DNA of 64,000 nt, taken from Ignavibacteriae bacterium HGW-Ignavibacteriae-1. Its GTDB lineage: Bacteria; Bacteroidota; Ignavibacteria; Kapaibacteriales; UBA2268. The notes beneath the pieces are model-generated. The model was given only the letters and a program-made list of their open reading frames with translations. It did not search any database and had not been told where the DNA came from. The DNA is taken from contig PGYU01000001.1 in assembly GCA_002839825.1 (NCBI GenBank), forward strand, positions 310,001 to 374,000, read 5' to 3'. Shown one piece after another: positions 45,662 through 55,157 of this stretch (within the stretch, counting starts at the first letter, position 1; each line of letters opens with the position of its first letter). Both the position numbers and the translations under genes were made by a program.

Positions 45662-46861
45662 ATGTTAAATACAATTGAAGAGGCTTTGATTGACCTTGCT
45701 TCCGGCAAGGTCATTATCGTTATGGATGATGAAGACCGTGAGAACGAGGGTGATTTAATTGCATCTTCGGAGCTTTGCACTCACGAAACTATCAATTTCA
45801 TGAGCACGAAAGGTAAAGGTCTCATTTGCATCGCTATAACTGAAGCTCGTGCAAGAGCACTCGAATTAGAACCTATGGTTAGAGTCAATTCCGCATTGCA
45901 CGAAACTAAGTTTACTGTATCTGTTGATTATGCTCATGGCACTTCGACAGGAATTTCTGCTTTCGACAGAGCTATTACAGTAAGAGCTGTCGCTCGTCTT
46001 GATACTAAACCGGCAGATTTGCTTCGTCCGGGTCACGTTTTTCCGCTTGTAGCCCAAGAAGGTGGCGTCTTGCGTCGTGCCGGTCATACTGAAGCAACTG
46101 TAGATTTGATGAGACTTGCAGGTTTGAAATCAAGCGGTATTTTGTGCGAAATGATTAGCGAAGACGGTTCGATGGCTCGTTTGCCCGAATTAGTCGAATT
46201 TGCCAAGGCAAATGATATGAAAATCATTACCATAAAAGACTTAATCGCTTATCGTCTCAAGACTGATAATTTGATAAAATGCACTGCTGAGGCAAAATTG
46301 CCTACAAAACATGGAGATTTCATAGTTCATGTTTACGAAAGTGAAATTGATAAGTTCGAACATTCTGCTTTAGTTTTGGGTGAAATTGACCCCGAAAAGC
46401 CAACTTTGGTGAGAGTGCATTCCGAATGTCTGACAGGAGATGTGTTTGGGTCTATACGTTGTGACTGTGGCGAACAATTGGAGAAATCACTAGAAATGAT
46501 TGCCAAAGCGGGCAACGGCGTATTGCTTTATATGCGTCAAGAGGGAAGAGGCATTGGGCTTATTAATAAAGTCAAAGCATATTCACTTCAAGATGCCGGA
46601 CTTGACACAGTCGAAGCTAATGTTGAACTCGGATTTGCACCCGACCCACGTGATTATGGTATTGGTGCACAGATTTTGCGTTCGCTTGGAATTCGTAAGA
46701 TGTCTTTAATCACAAATAACCCACGAAAGAGAGTTGGACTGGAAAGTTACGGGCTTGAGGTTGTTGATTTGGTTCCGCTTCAAATTGAACCGAATGATTC
46801 AAATAGACATTATCTCGAAACTAAAAGAACAAAATTAGGACATATACTAAATTCTTTGTAA
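45662..46861 (+). CDS. ribBA: bifunctional 3,4-DHBP synthase / GTP cyclohydrolase II
   Basis: First steps of riboflavin synthesis. Residues 1-200 are the RibB domain (DDEDRENEGDLI, RPGHVFPLVAQEGGVLRRAGHTEA, with the acidic loop and His), residues ~205-399 the RibA domain (VRVHSECLTGDVFGSIRCDCG zinc site in two parts: SECLTGDVFGS and RCDCG; then RQEGRGIGL). Standard length. No FMN riboswitch is visible in the 33-base gap upstream. Confidence 0.97.
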   Translation: MLNTIEEALIDLASGKVIIVMDDEDRENEGDLIASSELCTHETINFMSTKGKGLICIAITEARARALELEPMVRVNSALHETKFTVSVDYAHGTSTGISAFDRAITVRAVARLDTKPADLLRPGHVFPLVAQEGGVLRRAGHTEATVDLMRLAGLKSSGILCEMISEDGSMARLPELVEFAKANDMKIITIKDLIAYRLKTDNLIKCTAEAKLPTKHGDFIVHVYESEIDKFEHSALVLGEIDPEKPTLVRVHSECLTGDVFGSIRCDCGEQLEKSLEMIAKAGNGVLLYMRQEGRGIGLINKVKAYSLQDAGLDTVEANVELGFAPDPRDYGIGAQILRSLGIRKMSLITNNPRKRVGLESYGLEVVDLVPLQIEPNDSNRHYLETKRTKLGHILNSL

Positions 46862-46916
46862 CTTTGTATTGTGTTCTTAGTGAAATTTAAAAAAATTAGA
46901 ACTTTTCACTGTTTTG

Positions 46917-46949
46917 AATAAAGCCGATATTTAGTGTAGCGGCTTTATT
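46917..46949 (+). terminator. Rho-independent terminator of ribBA
   Basis: Perfect 10-bp inverted repeat (AATAAAGCCG at 46917-46926; CGGCTTTATT at 46940-46949) followed by TTTTAATTT. It separates ribBA from greA. Confidence 0.87.
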
Positions 46950-46982
46950 TTTAATTTATATTACTTTTAAAAAGGTGTAGCT

Positions 46983-47462
46983 ATGTCGAATACGATATAT
47001 ATGACCAAAGAAAAAATTCAAGAATTAGAAGAAGAATTGCGAGTACTCAAAAGTATTGGCAGACCGGAAATGGCTCGTAAGATTGCCGAAGCTCGTTCTC
47101 ATGGTGATCTCTCCGAGAATGCCGATTACGATGCTGCTAAAGATGCACAAGGTCTGATGGAAATGAAGATAAACAAAATCTCCGAAATACTTTCTCGCAG
47201 TCAAATGATTAGACCGGATGAGTTTCCTGATGATAAAGTTTACATACTTTCTAAAGTTAAGATTAAGAATCTTACTAACAATAAGATAATCGAATACATT
47301 ATGGTTAGTGCCGAAGAAGCAGATTTTGAACAAAACAAAATATCTGTTTCATCTCCTTTGGGCAAATCGCTCATGGGCAAAGCAATTGGTGATATTGCTG
47401 AATTGACTGTTGCATCAGGTACTACTAAATTTGAAATCCTCGATATTTCGAAATCAATATAA
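46983..47462 (+). CDS. greA: transcription elongation factor GreA
   Basis: Stimulates RNA cleavage in backtracked RNA polymerase. 159 residues: N-terminal coiled coil (about 8-75) with the catalytic acidic tip in SENADYDAAKDAQ, and C-terminal FKBP-like domain with SPLGKSLMGKAIGDIAEL. Normal length. Monocistronic, between two terminators. Confidence 0.96.
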   Translation: MSNTIYMTKEKIQELEEELRVLKSIGRPEMARKIAEARSHGDLSENADYDAAKDAQGLMEMKINKISEILSRSQMIRPDEFPDDKVYILSKVKIKNLTNNKIIEYIMVSAEEADFEQNKISVSSPLGKSLMGKAIGDIAELTVASGTTKFEILDISKSI

Positions 47463-47480
47463 ATTACTAAATCTGCTATG

Positions 47481-47510
47481 AATATCCCGCTGGTCGGGAT
47501 ATTTTTTTTT
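47481..47510 (+). terminator. Rho-independent terminator of greA
   Basis: Perfect 9-bp inverted repeat (AATATCCCG at 47481-47489; CGGGATATT at 47495-47503), 5-base loop, then a T run to 47510. Confidence 0.9.
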
Positions 47511-47575
47511 AGGGTGATTAAACTTTTTTCAAATTTATTTGTCTATACTATAAAGAATTATTCAAAGGTCAATAA

Positions 47576-48148
47576 GTGAGTACGGCTCTTTTGGCAAATC
47601 ATATTGAAAACGATACATTGGCGAGCGCAGAGGAAGGAAACGAAGTTCTGAATGCAAATCAATTTGTGAATGCAAATAAGAACTTTGTGTTTTCGACAGC
47701 ATTGCGATTTACTAAAGACTACGACGATGCTGACGATATTACTCAAGAAGTGCTGATAAAGGCTTTGTCCAATCTTGGCAGCTTTAATCATCAAAGTTCA
47801 GTCAAAACTTGGCTTTATCGGATTACTGTCAATATGTGTTTGAATTTTAAGAGAAAAAAGTCTATGTTATCATTTTTTTCTAACTTTAAGTCAGAATCTG
47901 AATATGACATTGACTCGAAAGAAGCATCTGCACAAAACAAAATGGAAAACAATGAACTATTTGAACGATTCAATCATGAATTAACGAAATTGCCCGAGAA
48001 GCAGCGTGAAACTTTTGCATTACGATACTTCCACGACTTGTCCTATCAGGAAATTTCCGAACTATTAGGGACAAGTGTTGGTGGTTTGAAAGCGAATTAT
48101 TTCCAAGCCGTCAAAAAGCTTGCTCAAAATATGAAGGATTTGAGGTGA
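47576..48148 (+). CDS. ECF-type RNA polymerase sigma factor
   Basis: 190 residues with region 2 (about 30-100: FVFSTALRFTKDYDDADDITQEVLIKAL split over residues 40-67, and YRITVNMCLNFKRKKS) and region 4 (about 125-185: LPEKQRETFALRYFHDLSYQEISELLG, a helix-turn-helix). Start GTG at 47576. Followed by an anti-sigma-like membrane protein 9 bases downstream, so a sigma/anti-sigma operon. Group assignment within ECF not possible here. Confidence 0.93.
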   Translation: MSTALLANHIENDTLASAEEGNEVLNANQFVNANKNFVFSTALRFTKDYDDADDITQEVLIKALSNLGSFNHQSSVKTWLYRITVNMCLNFKRKKSMLSFFSNFKSESEYDIDSKEASAQNKMENNELFERFNHELTKLPEKQRETFALRYFHDLSYQEISELLGTSVGGLKANYFQAVKKLAQNMKDLR

Positions 48149-48157
48149 GGTGAAATT

Positions 48158-48829
48158 ATGAATGAAATGACAAGAAAACAAGTCGAAGAAGCATTGCCCG
48201 ATTATCTTTTCGGTGCCTTGAATGATAGCGAAAAAATAGATTTCGAGCAATCAATCGTGCAATATCCTGATTTAGTTCAAGAATTGAACGAAGCGAAAGC
48301 ATTGTTTGACAGAATTGAAAAAACTGATTTTGAAAATGCCGTAAGCTCCAAAACGCGCAATATGAGCGTTAAAGTTAACAAGAAGTTGTCTGCAAAGCCA
48401 CAACGCAAGAGATTCAACTTGATTACTCGATTTGTTTTGCCTGCTGCTGCGATAGTGCTAATAATGTTTTATACTTTATTCGATGCTAATGATTCGAGTG
48501 ACAGCACAATCGAAATGAACAATCAATCGCTCACAAGTAATTATGATTTAGATGAAATAGCTGTGATACTCGCCGAATCCGAATCTGATGACGTTGACGA
48601 CGTGACAATGAATACATCATTCAATCAAATCAATTTTCCCGATGTATATAGCGATATTATCGAAGAAATGTATTACGAAGAAATGTATAACTACATAGAC
48701 CAAATCACACACTATGTTGGTTCAAATTTTAGTTATAATAATGATTTATATAGCAATTTCGAGACATTTGAAGAAGAAGAATTTCAAGAAATATTAAAGG
48801 AATTAGAAAATGTTGGCAAATTCAATTAA
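48158..48829 (+). CDS. predicted anti-sigma factor, membrane-bound, no zinc motif
   Basis: A 223-residue protein. N-terminal ~60 residues have the anti-sigma helical layout (LPDYLFGALNDSEKIDFEQ) but lack the HxxxCxxC zinc motif. One transmembrane segment lies at about 86-106, followed by an acidic, Asn/Tyr-rich extracytoplasmic part ending with a Glu-rich tail. Position after the sigma gene supports an anti-sigma role. It overlaps the next gene by 20 bases. Confidence 0.78.
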   Translation: MNEMTRKQVEEALPDYLFGALNDSEKIDFEQSIVQYPDLVQELNEAKALFDRIEKTDFENAVSSKTRNMSVKVNKKLSAKPQRKRFNLITRFVLPAAAIVLIMFYTLFDANDSSDSTIEMNNQSLTSNYDLDEIAVILAESESDDVDDVTMNTSFNQINFPDVYSDIIEEMYYEEMYNYIDQITHYVGSNFSYNNDLYSNFETFEEEEFQEILKELENVGKFN

Positions 48830-49307
48830 AATTATATTCAGCGTTTTTGTTATGCTCATGATTTCGGTTCCATCTTATGGACAACCGGTTGAAAAAGCAA
48901 GAGAGCGAATTGAAGCATTCAAAAAAATGAGAATCCTTGAAATATTGGAATTATCAGGCGAAAATGCAGATAAATTTATCTTGCGTTACAATGAATACGA
49001 CAAAGATTTTAAAGAACGTGTTTCAATATACGAGAAAGCCGTTGATGAGCTTGAAAATTCAATTGTTAATCAATCTGAAGATAAAATTATAAACGAAAAA
49101 TCTCAAAGTGTTATAGCTGCTCAAAAGAACGTGCATAAGTTGATTGAAGAACGCTCAACTTATTTTAAGGATTTCCTGACGGCGGAACAAATTGGAAAAT
49201 ATTTAGTATTCGAAAAAAGGTTTGAAGACAGGCTTCGTGAAATGCTTGTTGATAATCCCAAAAAGGGTCGTCAGGGTGGTGGATTCGGACCTAAAAATAG
49301 GCGATAA
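48810..49307 (+). CDS. periplasmic helical protein (Spy/CpxP-like), third gene of the sigma operon
   Basis: 165 residues with signal peptide (~1-24, ending PSYGQ), then charged, largely helical sequence with long heptad-like stretches and the FLTAEQIGKY segment that resembles the LTxxQ motifs of Spy/CpxP. It ends in a basic Gly-rich tail (GRQGGGFGPKNRR). Likely a periplasmic stress-sensing or chaperone protein linked to the sigma/anti-sigma pair; the motif is only a loose match. Confidence 0.7.
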   Translation: MLANSIKIIFSVFVMLMISVPSYGQPVEKARERIEAFKKMRILEILELSGENADKFILRYNEYDKDFKERVSIYEKAVDELENSIVNQSEDKIINEKSQSVIAAQKNVHKLIEERSTYFKDFLTAEQIGKYLVFEKRFEDRLREMLVDNPKKGRQGGGFGPKNRR

Positions 49308-49311
49308 ATTT

Positions 49312-50556
49312 TTATATCAGCAAACTTGCAATTGTGGCGGTCAATAAATTTGCCAAAGCCCCAATAAGCATTGCTTTAACCCCTAATTGAGCAATTTCAT
49401 TGCGACGTTCAGGCACAAGCGAACCGATTCCGCCAATTTGAATCGCAATCGAACTGAAGTTTGCAAAACCGCAAAGTGCAAATGTCGAGATAATTGCAGT
49501 GCGTTCACTGATAGCACCGCTCCGAATCAGTTCACTCAAATTGGAATATGCAAGAAATTCGTTGACTGAGATTTTTGTTCCAAGCAAACTGCCGAATGTT
49601 TGAGCCTCTGCAGCAGGTATTCCAACTAAAAAGGCAAATGGCATAAAAAGATAACCCAAAAGCTCTTTAAAACTTGACGGGACACCGCTAATGCCGATAT
49701 CATTCAACCATGAACTCAACAATCCCAAACTACCATCAAGAACTGCAATTATTGAAATAAATGCAATCAACATCCCGATTATATTCAGTGAGAGTTTCAC
49801 TCCATCGGTAGCACCGTTGGATATAGCAATAAGCACATTTGATGATTCCGGAATTTCAACTTGCTTGATTTCATTCAATGATACAATTTCTTTAGGAGGA
49901 GGAATAACAATTTTAGATAAAATTAAGCCACCGGGAGCCGAAATTATACTTGCTGTGACGAGATATGTGGCATCTATACCCATTGCAATATAAGCTGCCA
50001 TCACACCACCGGCAATCGTAGCAAATCCGACTGTCATTATTGCAAACAATTCAGAGCGAGATGTTCCTTTTAAATAATGTCGAATAACGAGCGGTGCTTC
50101 TGTTTGCCCGAGGAAAATATTTGCTGAAGCGGATAATGATTCGACACCTGAAGTTTTGAGAGTTTTTTGGAGCACCCATGCCATTGCATAAACGATTTTT
50201 TGGATTATACCATAATGATACAAAATCGATACAAAGGCTGAGAAAAATATTATCGAACTCGAAATTATTAAAGCAAATTGGAAACCGAATTGAGGCATAT
50301 TCGCCGGGTCGCCCAATCCGCCGAACATGAATTTCGAAGCTACCAAGCTGTGATTGATAAAAATAGTAACCGAATCGCCAATACTTCTGAACAAATCTAC
50401 GCCAAAAGGCACTTGAAGTACAAAAATTGCAAGCGCAAATTGGAGGATTATACCTAAAATCACTATTCGCCAAGGGAATTCCCTTTTGCTTTCAGACAAA
50501 AGCCACACTAGAAGAAAAATTATTGGGATACCAAGCAAATTAATTATCATTGTCAT
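49312..50556 (-). CDS. concentrative nucleoside transporter (NupC/CNT family)
   Basis: A 414-residue membrane protein with ten or so hydrophobic helices. CNT signatures are FGGLGDP, SASANIFLGQTEAPLVIRHYL (two parts: SASANIFLGQTEAP) and MTVGFATIAGGVMAAYI with the conserved Gln-Thr-Glu and the later GTKISVNEF and ICGFANFSSI-like (LCGFANFSSIAIQIGG) segments. It imports nucleosides with Na+ or H+. Single gene, minus strand, convergent with the sigma operon. Confidence 0.95.
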   Translation of the reverse strand: MTMIINLLGIPIIFLLVWLLSESKREFPWRIVILGIILQFALAIFVLQVPFGVDLFRSIGDSVTIFINHSLVASKFMFGGLGDPANMPQFGFQFALIISSSIIFFSAFVSILYHYGIIQKIVYAMAWVLQKTLKTSGVESLSASANIFLGQTEAPLVIRHYLKGTSRSELFAIMTVGFATIAGGVMAAYIAMGIDATYLVTASIISAPGGLILSKIVIPPPKEIVSLNEIKQVEIPESSNVLIAISNGATDGVKLSLNIIGMLIAFISIIAVLDGSLGLLSSWLNDIGISGVPSSFKELLGYLFMPFAFLVGIPAAEAQTFGSLLGTKISVNEFLAYSNLSELIRSGAISERTAIISTFALCGFANFSSIAIQIGGIGSLVPERRNEIAQLGVKAMLIGALANLLTATIASLLI

Positions 50557-50642
50557 ATTATTTTTTATAAAAAAGTCAAAAATAAGAAATCAGAACTTTT
50601 TATATTTGAAAATATTGATTAACAGCCATACGAAAAACAATT

Positions 50643-52541
50643 GTGGAAAAGTTTTCTCTAACGGAAATACCGGCTTTCAAATTGTTCATCTTGATTTTAT
50701 CAGGAACTATTGCTCTTTTTGTTGCAGACCTTGATGGTTCTACATTGATGTACCTGATAATTGGAAGCATTATAGCAGGTTGCATTGCCATCTATTCAAA
50801 ATTGAAATTCGCTTCATATATTTTTTTCGTTATTGCTGTTTCTTCAGTATTAAATTTCAGGATAAGCCAGGATAAAATTCAATTTCAAGAAAATTTATCC
50901 CCGACTATTTCCGGCGTATTCCAAGGCGAGATAAGCCACGTCGTAGCCAAAGGCGATAATTGGGTCAATTTTATTGCCGATGGCTCATTCGACAACAAAT
51001 TCACAGGCGAAATCCCCGAATGCCGCTTCTACATTCGTTATGCATTTGCAGATAGCAACTTGATATCGCGAATGTTGCCATCTGCAAAAATCAATGCAAA
51101 TCTTAAAGCGACATTACCACAAAAAAAGCAATTAGACAATGAATTTGACCAACGTGCTTATGCGTTGGCAAATGATATTGACTGGTTTGGGGAAGTGCGC
51201 GGAAAGAATTTAGCTCAAATAGGATTTGCGAATAAATTCAAAGTTTATTCATATCAAATACGTAAAAATGCACAAGCTAGAATCGACAGTTTATTCAACC
51301 CCAATACTGCAGCAGTCGTTACAGCCTTGCTCACGGGTGAGAAATCAAAATTATCTCCCGAATTGAGAGATGTATTCTCCCAATCAGGAACGGCGCATTT
51401 ATTGGCGGTATCCGGTTTGCACGTTGGCATAATATCAGTGATAGCTTGGTTCTTACTCGCTTTTGTCAAGAATTTGCCAATAAAAATCCTTTTATTTTTG
51501 ATATTAATTTGGGCATTTATTTTGTTTACAGGATTTCCACCTTCCGGAATCAGAGCCGGAATTTTTGCAACTCTTTACGTAATCATAAAAAGCTCCCAAA
51601 AGCAAGCAAATTCGCTCAATGTTCTTGGATTGACAGGCTTATTGATTCTACTTTTTGACCCAACATCAATTTTTTCGGCATCATTCCAGATGTCATTCGC
51701 GAGCGTTTTCGGGATTCTAATCTTTTATACAACTTTCCGAAATGCACTGATAAGATTATTCAAAGTTAGCATCAATCCATTTTCGCAATTCATTGTCAAT
51801 TCCTTATCCCTTACCTTATCGGCGAGTTTGGTTGTATCACCAATTGTGGCATATTATTTTGGCATATATTCAGTAGTTTCGCCATTGGCAAATTTGATTG
51901 CGGTGCCGCTTATCACCCTTTCTTTGGTTTATTCGCTGATTGGTGTGTGCCTTTCATATTTATACTTTGATTTGGGACAAATATTTTGCAATGCTGCAGA
52001 GTTTCTCATCGGATTGACTGAACAAACCAATAGGGCAGCAGTGTCATTTGACTTCGCCTATTTAATGTCTGATTTTGTGGTTTTGCAATCTGCAATTGTT
52101 TCATTGTTAATTGCGTATGTTTTGATTTCACGCGAAAACAAACAACTTTTATCGCGACTGATTGTTTCAGTTTTGTTTTTCGTGGCATTTATAAATTTGA
52201 TACCCGAAAAGGCGAAAGATACTGATAAAATCGTTCTTCGTGAAGATTTTGTAGCCTATATCAATGATACCGAGGATGGTCGCTATGTTTTTGTCTGTGA
52301 CAGGCGCCCGAGAATTTATCCAAGGAATGATTATTACTTGAATAATTACCTCAATGATTACGAAGGCATGATTTATGTTGGTTATACAGGCAACTGTGGA
52401 ATCAATATTGCTGATTTTTTGAAGGAACAAAGAATCATCAAAGATTTTGAAATTGACCGAGAAACGTTAAATTTGTTAAATGAAGTTTGCGACCTTGACA
52501 AAAATTTTATAAAAAGAGTGCGATACGATGATAGAAATTGA
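50643..52541 (+). CDS. comEC: ComEC/Rec2-type DNA uptake channel, short form
   Basis: A 632-residue inner-membrane protein that carries single-stranded DNA across the membrane in transformation. N-terminal helices plus the soluble DUF4131 domain (~60-190), then the Competence domain (~215-500) with LLAVSGLHVGIISV and the helices around FTGFPPSGIRAGIF. The C-terminal ~100 residues do not contain the metallo-beta-lactamase motifs (HxHxDH) of full-length ComEC. The start is GTG at 50643. Overlaps pgeF by 14 bases. Confidence 0.93.
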   Translation: MEKFSLTEIPAFKLFILILSGTIALFVADLDGSTLMYLIIGSIIAGCIAIYSKLKFASYIFFVIAVSSVLNFRISQDKIQFQENLSPTISGVFQGEISHVVAKGDNWVNFIADGSFDNKFTGEIPECRFYIRYAFADSNLISRMLPSAKINANLKATLPQKKQLDNEFDQRAYALANDIDWFGEVRGKNLAQIGFANKFKVYSYQIRKNAQARIDSLFNPNTAAVVTALLTGEKSKLSPELRDVFSQSGTAHLLAVSGLHVGIISVIAWFLLAFVKNLPIKILLFLILIWAFILFTGFPPSGIRAGIFATLYVIIKSSQKQANSLNVLGLTGLLILLFDPTSIFSASFQMSFASVFGILIFYTTFRNALIRLFKVSINPFSQFIVNSLSLTLSASLVVSPIVAYYFGIYSVVSPLANLIAVPLITLSLVYSLIGVCLSYLYFDLGQIFCNAAEFLIGLTEQTNRAAVSFDFAYLMSDFVVLQSAIVSLLIAYVLISRENKQLLSRLIVSVLFFVAFINLIPEKAKDTDKIVLREDFVAYINDTEDGRYVFVCDRRPRIYPRNDYYLNNYLNDYEGMIYVGYTGNCGINIADFLKEQRIIKDFEIDRETLNLLNEVCDLDKNFIKRVRYDDRN

Positions 52542-53268
52542 AATTTTAAACACAAATATTTTTCCCTCTGATATAATTTCCGGTGTAACAATGCGGAATC
52601 AATCCGCGTTTCAGCCCTATGGTTTCACGATTTCGGGCAATTATTCCGATGAAAATATTGTCAATCAACATCGGAAATTGATGTCTGAGTATTTGAATCT
52701 CGAGCTTGATGCAGTAAAATATCAAAAACAAGTGCATGGTGATGAAATTCAAGTTGTAGATTTCGATACTGAAATCAACGAATCTGACGCTATGATTACT
52801 AACCTGATGGGTTTAGCACTTGTTGCATCTGTTGCTGATTGTGCGGCTATTTTGCTGTATGATGATAAAGTTAAGGCAATTGCAGCCATTCATTCGGGAT
52901 GGCGAAGCACAACTCTCAATATCGTTTCCAAAACTATTGAAAAGATGAGGTCAGAGTATAATTCCAAGCCGCAAGATTTAATCGCCTATATCTCGCCATG
53001 TGCCGGTGGCGACAGTTATGAAGTGGGGATTGATGTTGCTCAATATTTTCCGAATAGCATCAAGAGACTTTCTCAGGATAAATTCCTGTTCAATATCAAA
53101 AACGAAGTGCATAATCAGCTTATCGTTAGTGGAGTGCCGCCGCAAAATATAGAGATGTCCGAAATTTGCACAATCAGCAATGAAAAATTCCATTCATTTC
53201 GTCGCGATGCTGACAATTCAGGTAGGATGGGAGCATTTATTATGATGAAAGGCGCTCCAAATGACTAA
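52528..53268 (+). CDS. pgeF: laccase-domain purine nucleoside phosphorylase/ PgeF (YfiH) family
   Basis: 246-residue multicopper-oxidase-like family protein; relatives act on purine nucleosides or edit peptidoglycan precursors. Zinc ligands: His in QVHGDEI, Cys in VADCAAIL, His in AIHSGWR; SPCAGGDSYEVG is also conserved. Starts within comEC and overlaps the next gene by 8 bases. Confidence 0.92.
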   Translation: MIEIEILNTNIFPSDIISGVTMRNQSAFQPYGFTISGNYSDENIVNQHRKLMSEYLNLELDAVKYQKQVHGDEIQVVDFDTEINESDAMITNLMGLALVASVADCAAILLYDDKVKAIAAIHSGWRSTTLNIVSKTIEKMRSEYNSKPQDLIAYISPCAGGDSYEVGIDVAQYFPNSIKRLSQDKFLFNIKNEVHNQLIVSGVPPQNIEMSEICTISNEKFHSFRRDADNSGRMGAFIMMKGAPND

Positions 53269-55126
53269 AAACCTACTTTATGCTATTACAGCTTTTATTT
53301 TTTCAAATATGATTCTGTGTGCGAACTCAATTAATGATAATATCAAAACATATGGCAATACCATAATAACAAATGATTCGGTAAGCTTATTCTACGATTC
53401 ATTTTTTCTGGATGAAGTACTTTCAAATTACGCCTTGAGCTACGATATTCCGGAAGAATTTGACAAAAATGTAGTATCATTGTTGTGGGGTTCCGGACGT
53501 TCAACTACAGTTTTTTTTGATGGCATTCCATTGAATAGCACTTTGTATGGAGATTTTGATTTCCTACGAATACCTTATAATTTATCTCAAGTGATTCGTG
53601 TAAATACTACATTCCCAAATAGTAAGCAATCGTCATATAATAACTCCGGCTATATTACATTGCAATCAAATAAGGAATATAAAGCAATGAAAAAAATCAA
53701 TGTTCAGGGTGGCAACGCACATGGGAGCTCACATTTTTCCTTATTTGGTGGGAAATCAAATTTCTTCTGGAATGTATCGGGAAATTTCTACACTTCAAAT
53801 GGACATACAATTTCATCAGATAAGCCTGATTCCATAAGCATTTTACGAGAAAATAGCAAAGCTCGACATTACTCAATGTTTGCCAAAGCCGGAATTAAAG
53901 ATGATAATTCCTTGCTAATGCTTTCAGTCTTTTTTTCGGATATTAGCCGCGATATTCCGCTGAATATTTATTATGACTCACTCCGTGCTCAAGAAATTGG
54001 GGGTGGTTTGAGCCTTGTCAATCTTGAATTTGTTACCATTTTGAATAGCTTTGTATCAATTGAGGGTAATATTTATTTCAAAGGGTCAACCCGCGATATT
54101 AATGGCAGTTTTTCAAATGTTTCATTCGCTAATACTAATTTCAGTTCAAAAGAAGATGAACAATCGCTCGGAGCCAATGTTCACACAAAAATGAGAATTA
54201 TTGATGGCGTCCGAACCAATTTGAATGTTGGCTATAGACGTGAAGTTACTGCTATGACTACACTCCGGAATTCCCTTGAAGAGTATGGTCGAATAACGGC
54301 AGAAACATTAAATGCGAAATTTGAAATTGGGAGCAAACTTTCCGAACTTTTTGAAATTAATTCTGCCCTTGAGTATATGATTTTTCATCCGGTCAGCACA
54401 AATGAAATAGAATTGTTGAACGATTTGAGCAGTATTAATGCCTATTTGCAACTTGTAACTCATTTATCGCGGAATATTACTTGGGCAAACTTTGCAAAAA
54501 TAGGAGGACAACTTCCGCCATTGGTGCTGATGAGTGAAAAATTTTCATCTGTGCCTTTTCAATCAGACCCCATGATTGAGTCTGTAACTCAGTTCAGTTC
54601 ATCGTTAAATTGGCAATTCTCAGAGTTGGCTAATGTTGCCATTTCATACAATTATGTAGATGCGAGCGATGTGTCTTATGTTGGCTATTCGGATACTGCA
54701 TTGGTAGTACTTCGAGATGGCGAATATAAGGTTCATGGCGTTGGCGTTGATTTGCGGGCTAATTTGTATAATTTCGATTTCATTTTGCGTGGTGATTACA
54801 AATTGAATAATAACGGCTCGATTAGCTTATTCAATCGTCCGCACTCACAGCTGTTTTGTCAAATAAGTCACGCCTTTGATTTTGGATTTGAATGGAATTT
54901 GGAAGCCAAATATCAAGGTGCAACTCAGGATTATGATTCAATCGAACAGCTGCTTATTGATTTGGATGAATTCACAGTGTTTAACATTCGAGTCAGCCAA
55001 CAGGTATTCAAGCAAAACGAAATATTTTTGAGAATCAACAACATCACGGATGATTTCCGCTTGAAAAGTTGGGGCAATCCAATCAAAGGACGCAATTTCA
55101 TCGCGGGGATAAATTTGCATTTTTGA
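53261..55126 (+). CDS. TonB-dependent receptor-like outer-membrane protein
   Basis: 621 residues with signal peptide (~1-22), a plug-like region (~35-130: VVSLLWGSGRSTTVFFDGIPLN, with the typical G-R-ST..V..DGIP pattern), and a barrel (~150-621) ending AGINLHF, a C-terminal aromatic as in outer-membrane barrels. No carboxypeptidase-like N-terminal domain and no SusD-type neighbour. Substrate unknown. Its ATG at 53261 lies inside the end of pgeF. Confidence 0.85.
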   Translation: MTKNLLYAITAFIFSNMILCANSINDNIKTYGNTIITNDSVSLFYDSFFLDEVLSNYALSYDIPEEFDKNVVSLLWGSGRSTTVFFDGIPLNSTLYGDFDFLRIPYNLSQVIRVNTTFPNSKQSSYNNSGYITLQSNKEYKAMKKINVQGGNAHGSSHFSLFGGKSNFFWNVSGNFYTSNGHTISSDKPDSISILRENSKARHYSMFAKAGIKDDNSLLMLSVFFSDISRDIPLNIYYDSLRAQEIGGGLSLVNLEFVTILNSFVSIEGNIYFKGSTRDINGSFSNVSFANTNFSSKEDEQSLGANVHTKMRIIDGVRTNLNVGYRREVTAMTTLRNSLEEYGRITAETLNAKFEIGSKLSELFEINSALEYMIFHPVSTNEIELLNDLSSINAYLQLVTHLSRNITWANFAKIGGQLPPLVLMSEKFSSVPFQSDPMIESVTQFSSSLNWQFSELANVAISYNYVDASDVSYVGYSDTALVVLRDGEYKVHGVGVDLRANLYNFDFILRGDYKLNNNGSISLFNRPHSQLFCQISHAFDFGFEWNLEAKYQGATQDYDSIEQLLIDLDEFTVFNIRVSQQVFKQNEIFLRINNITDDFRLKSWGNPIKGRNFIAGINLHF

Positions 55127-55157
55127 TGTGAAAGAAACTTAAAAATAGGAGGGATGC

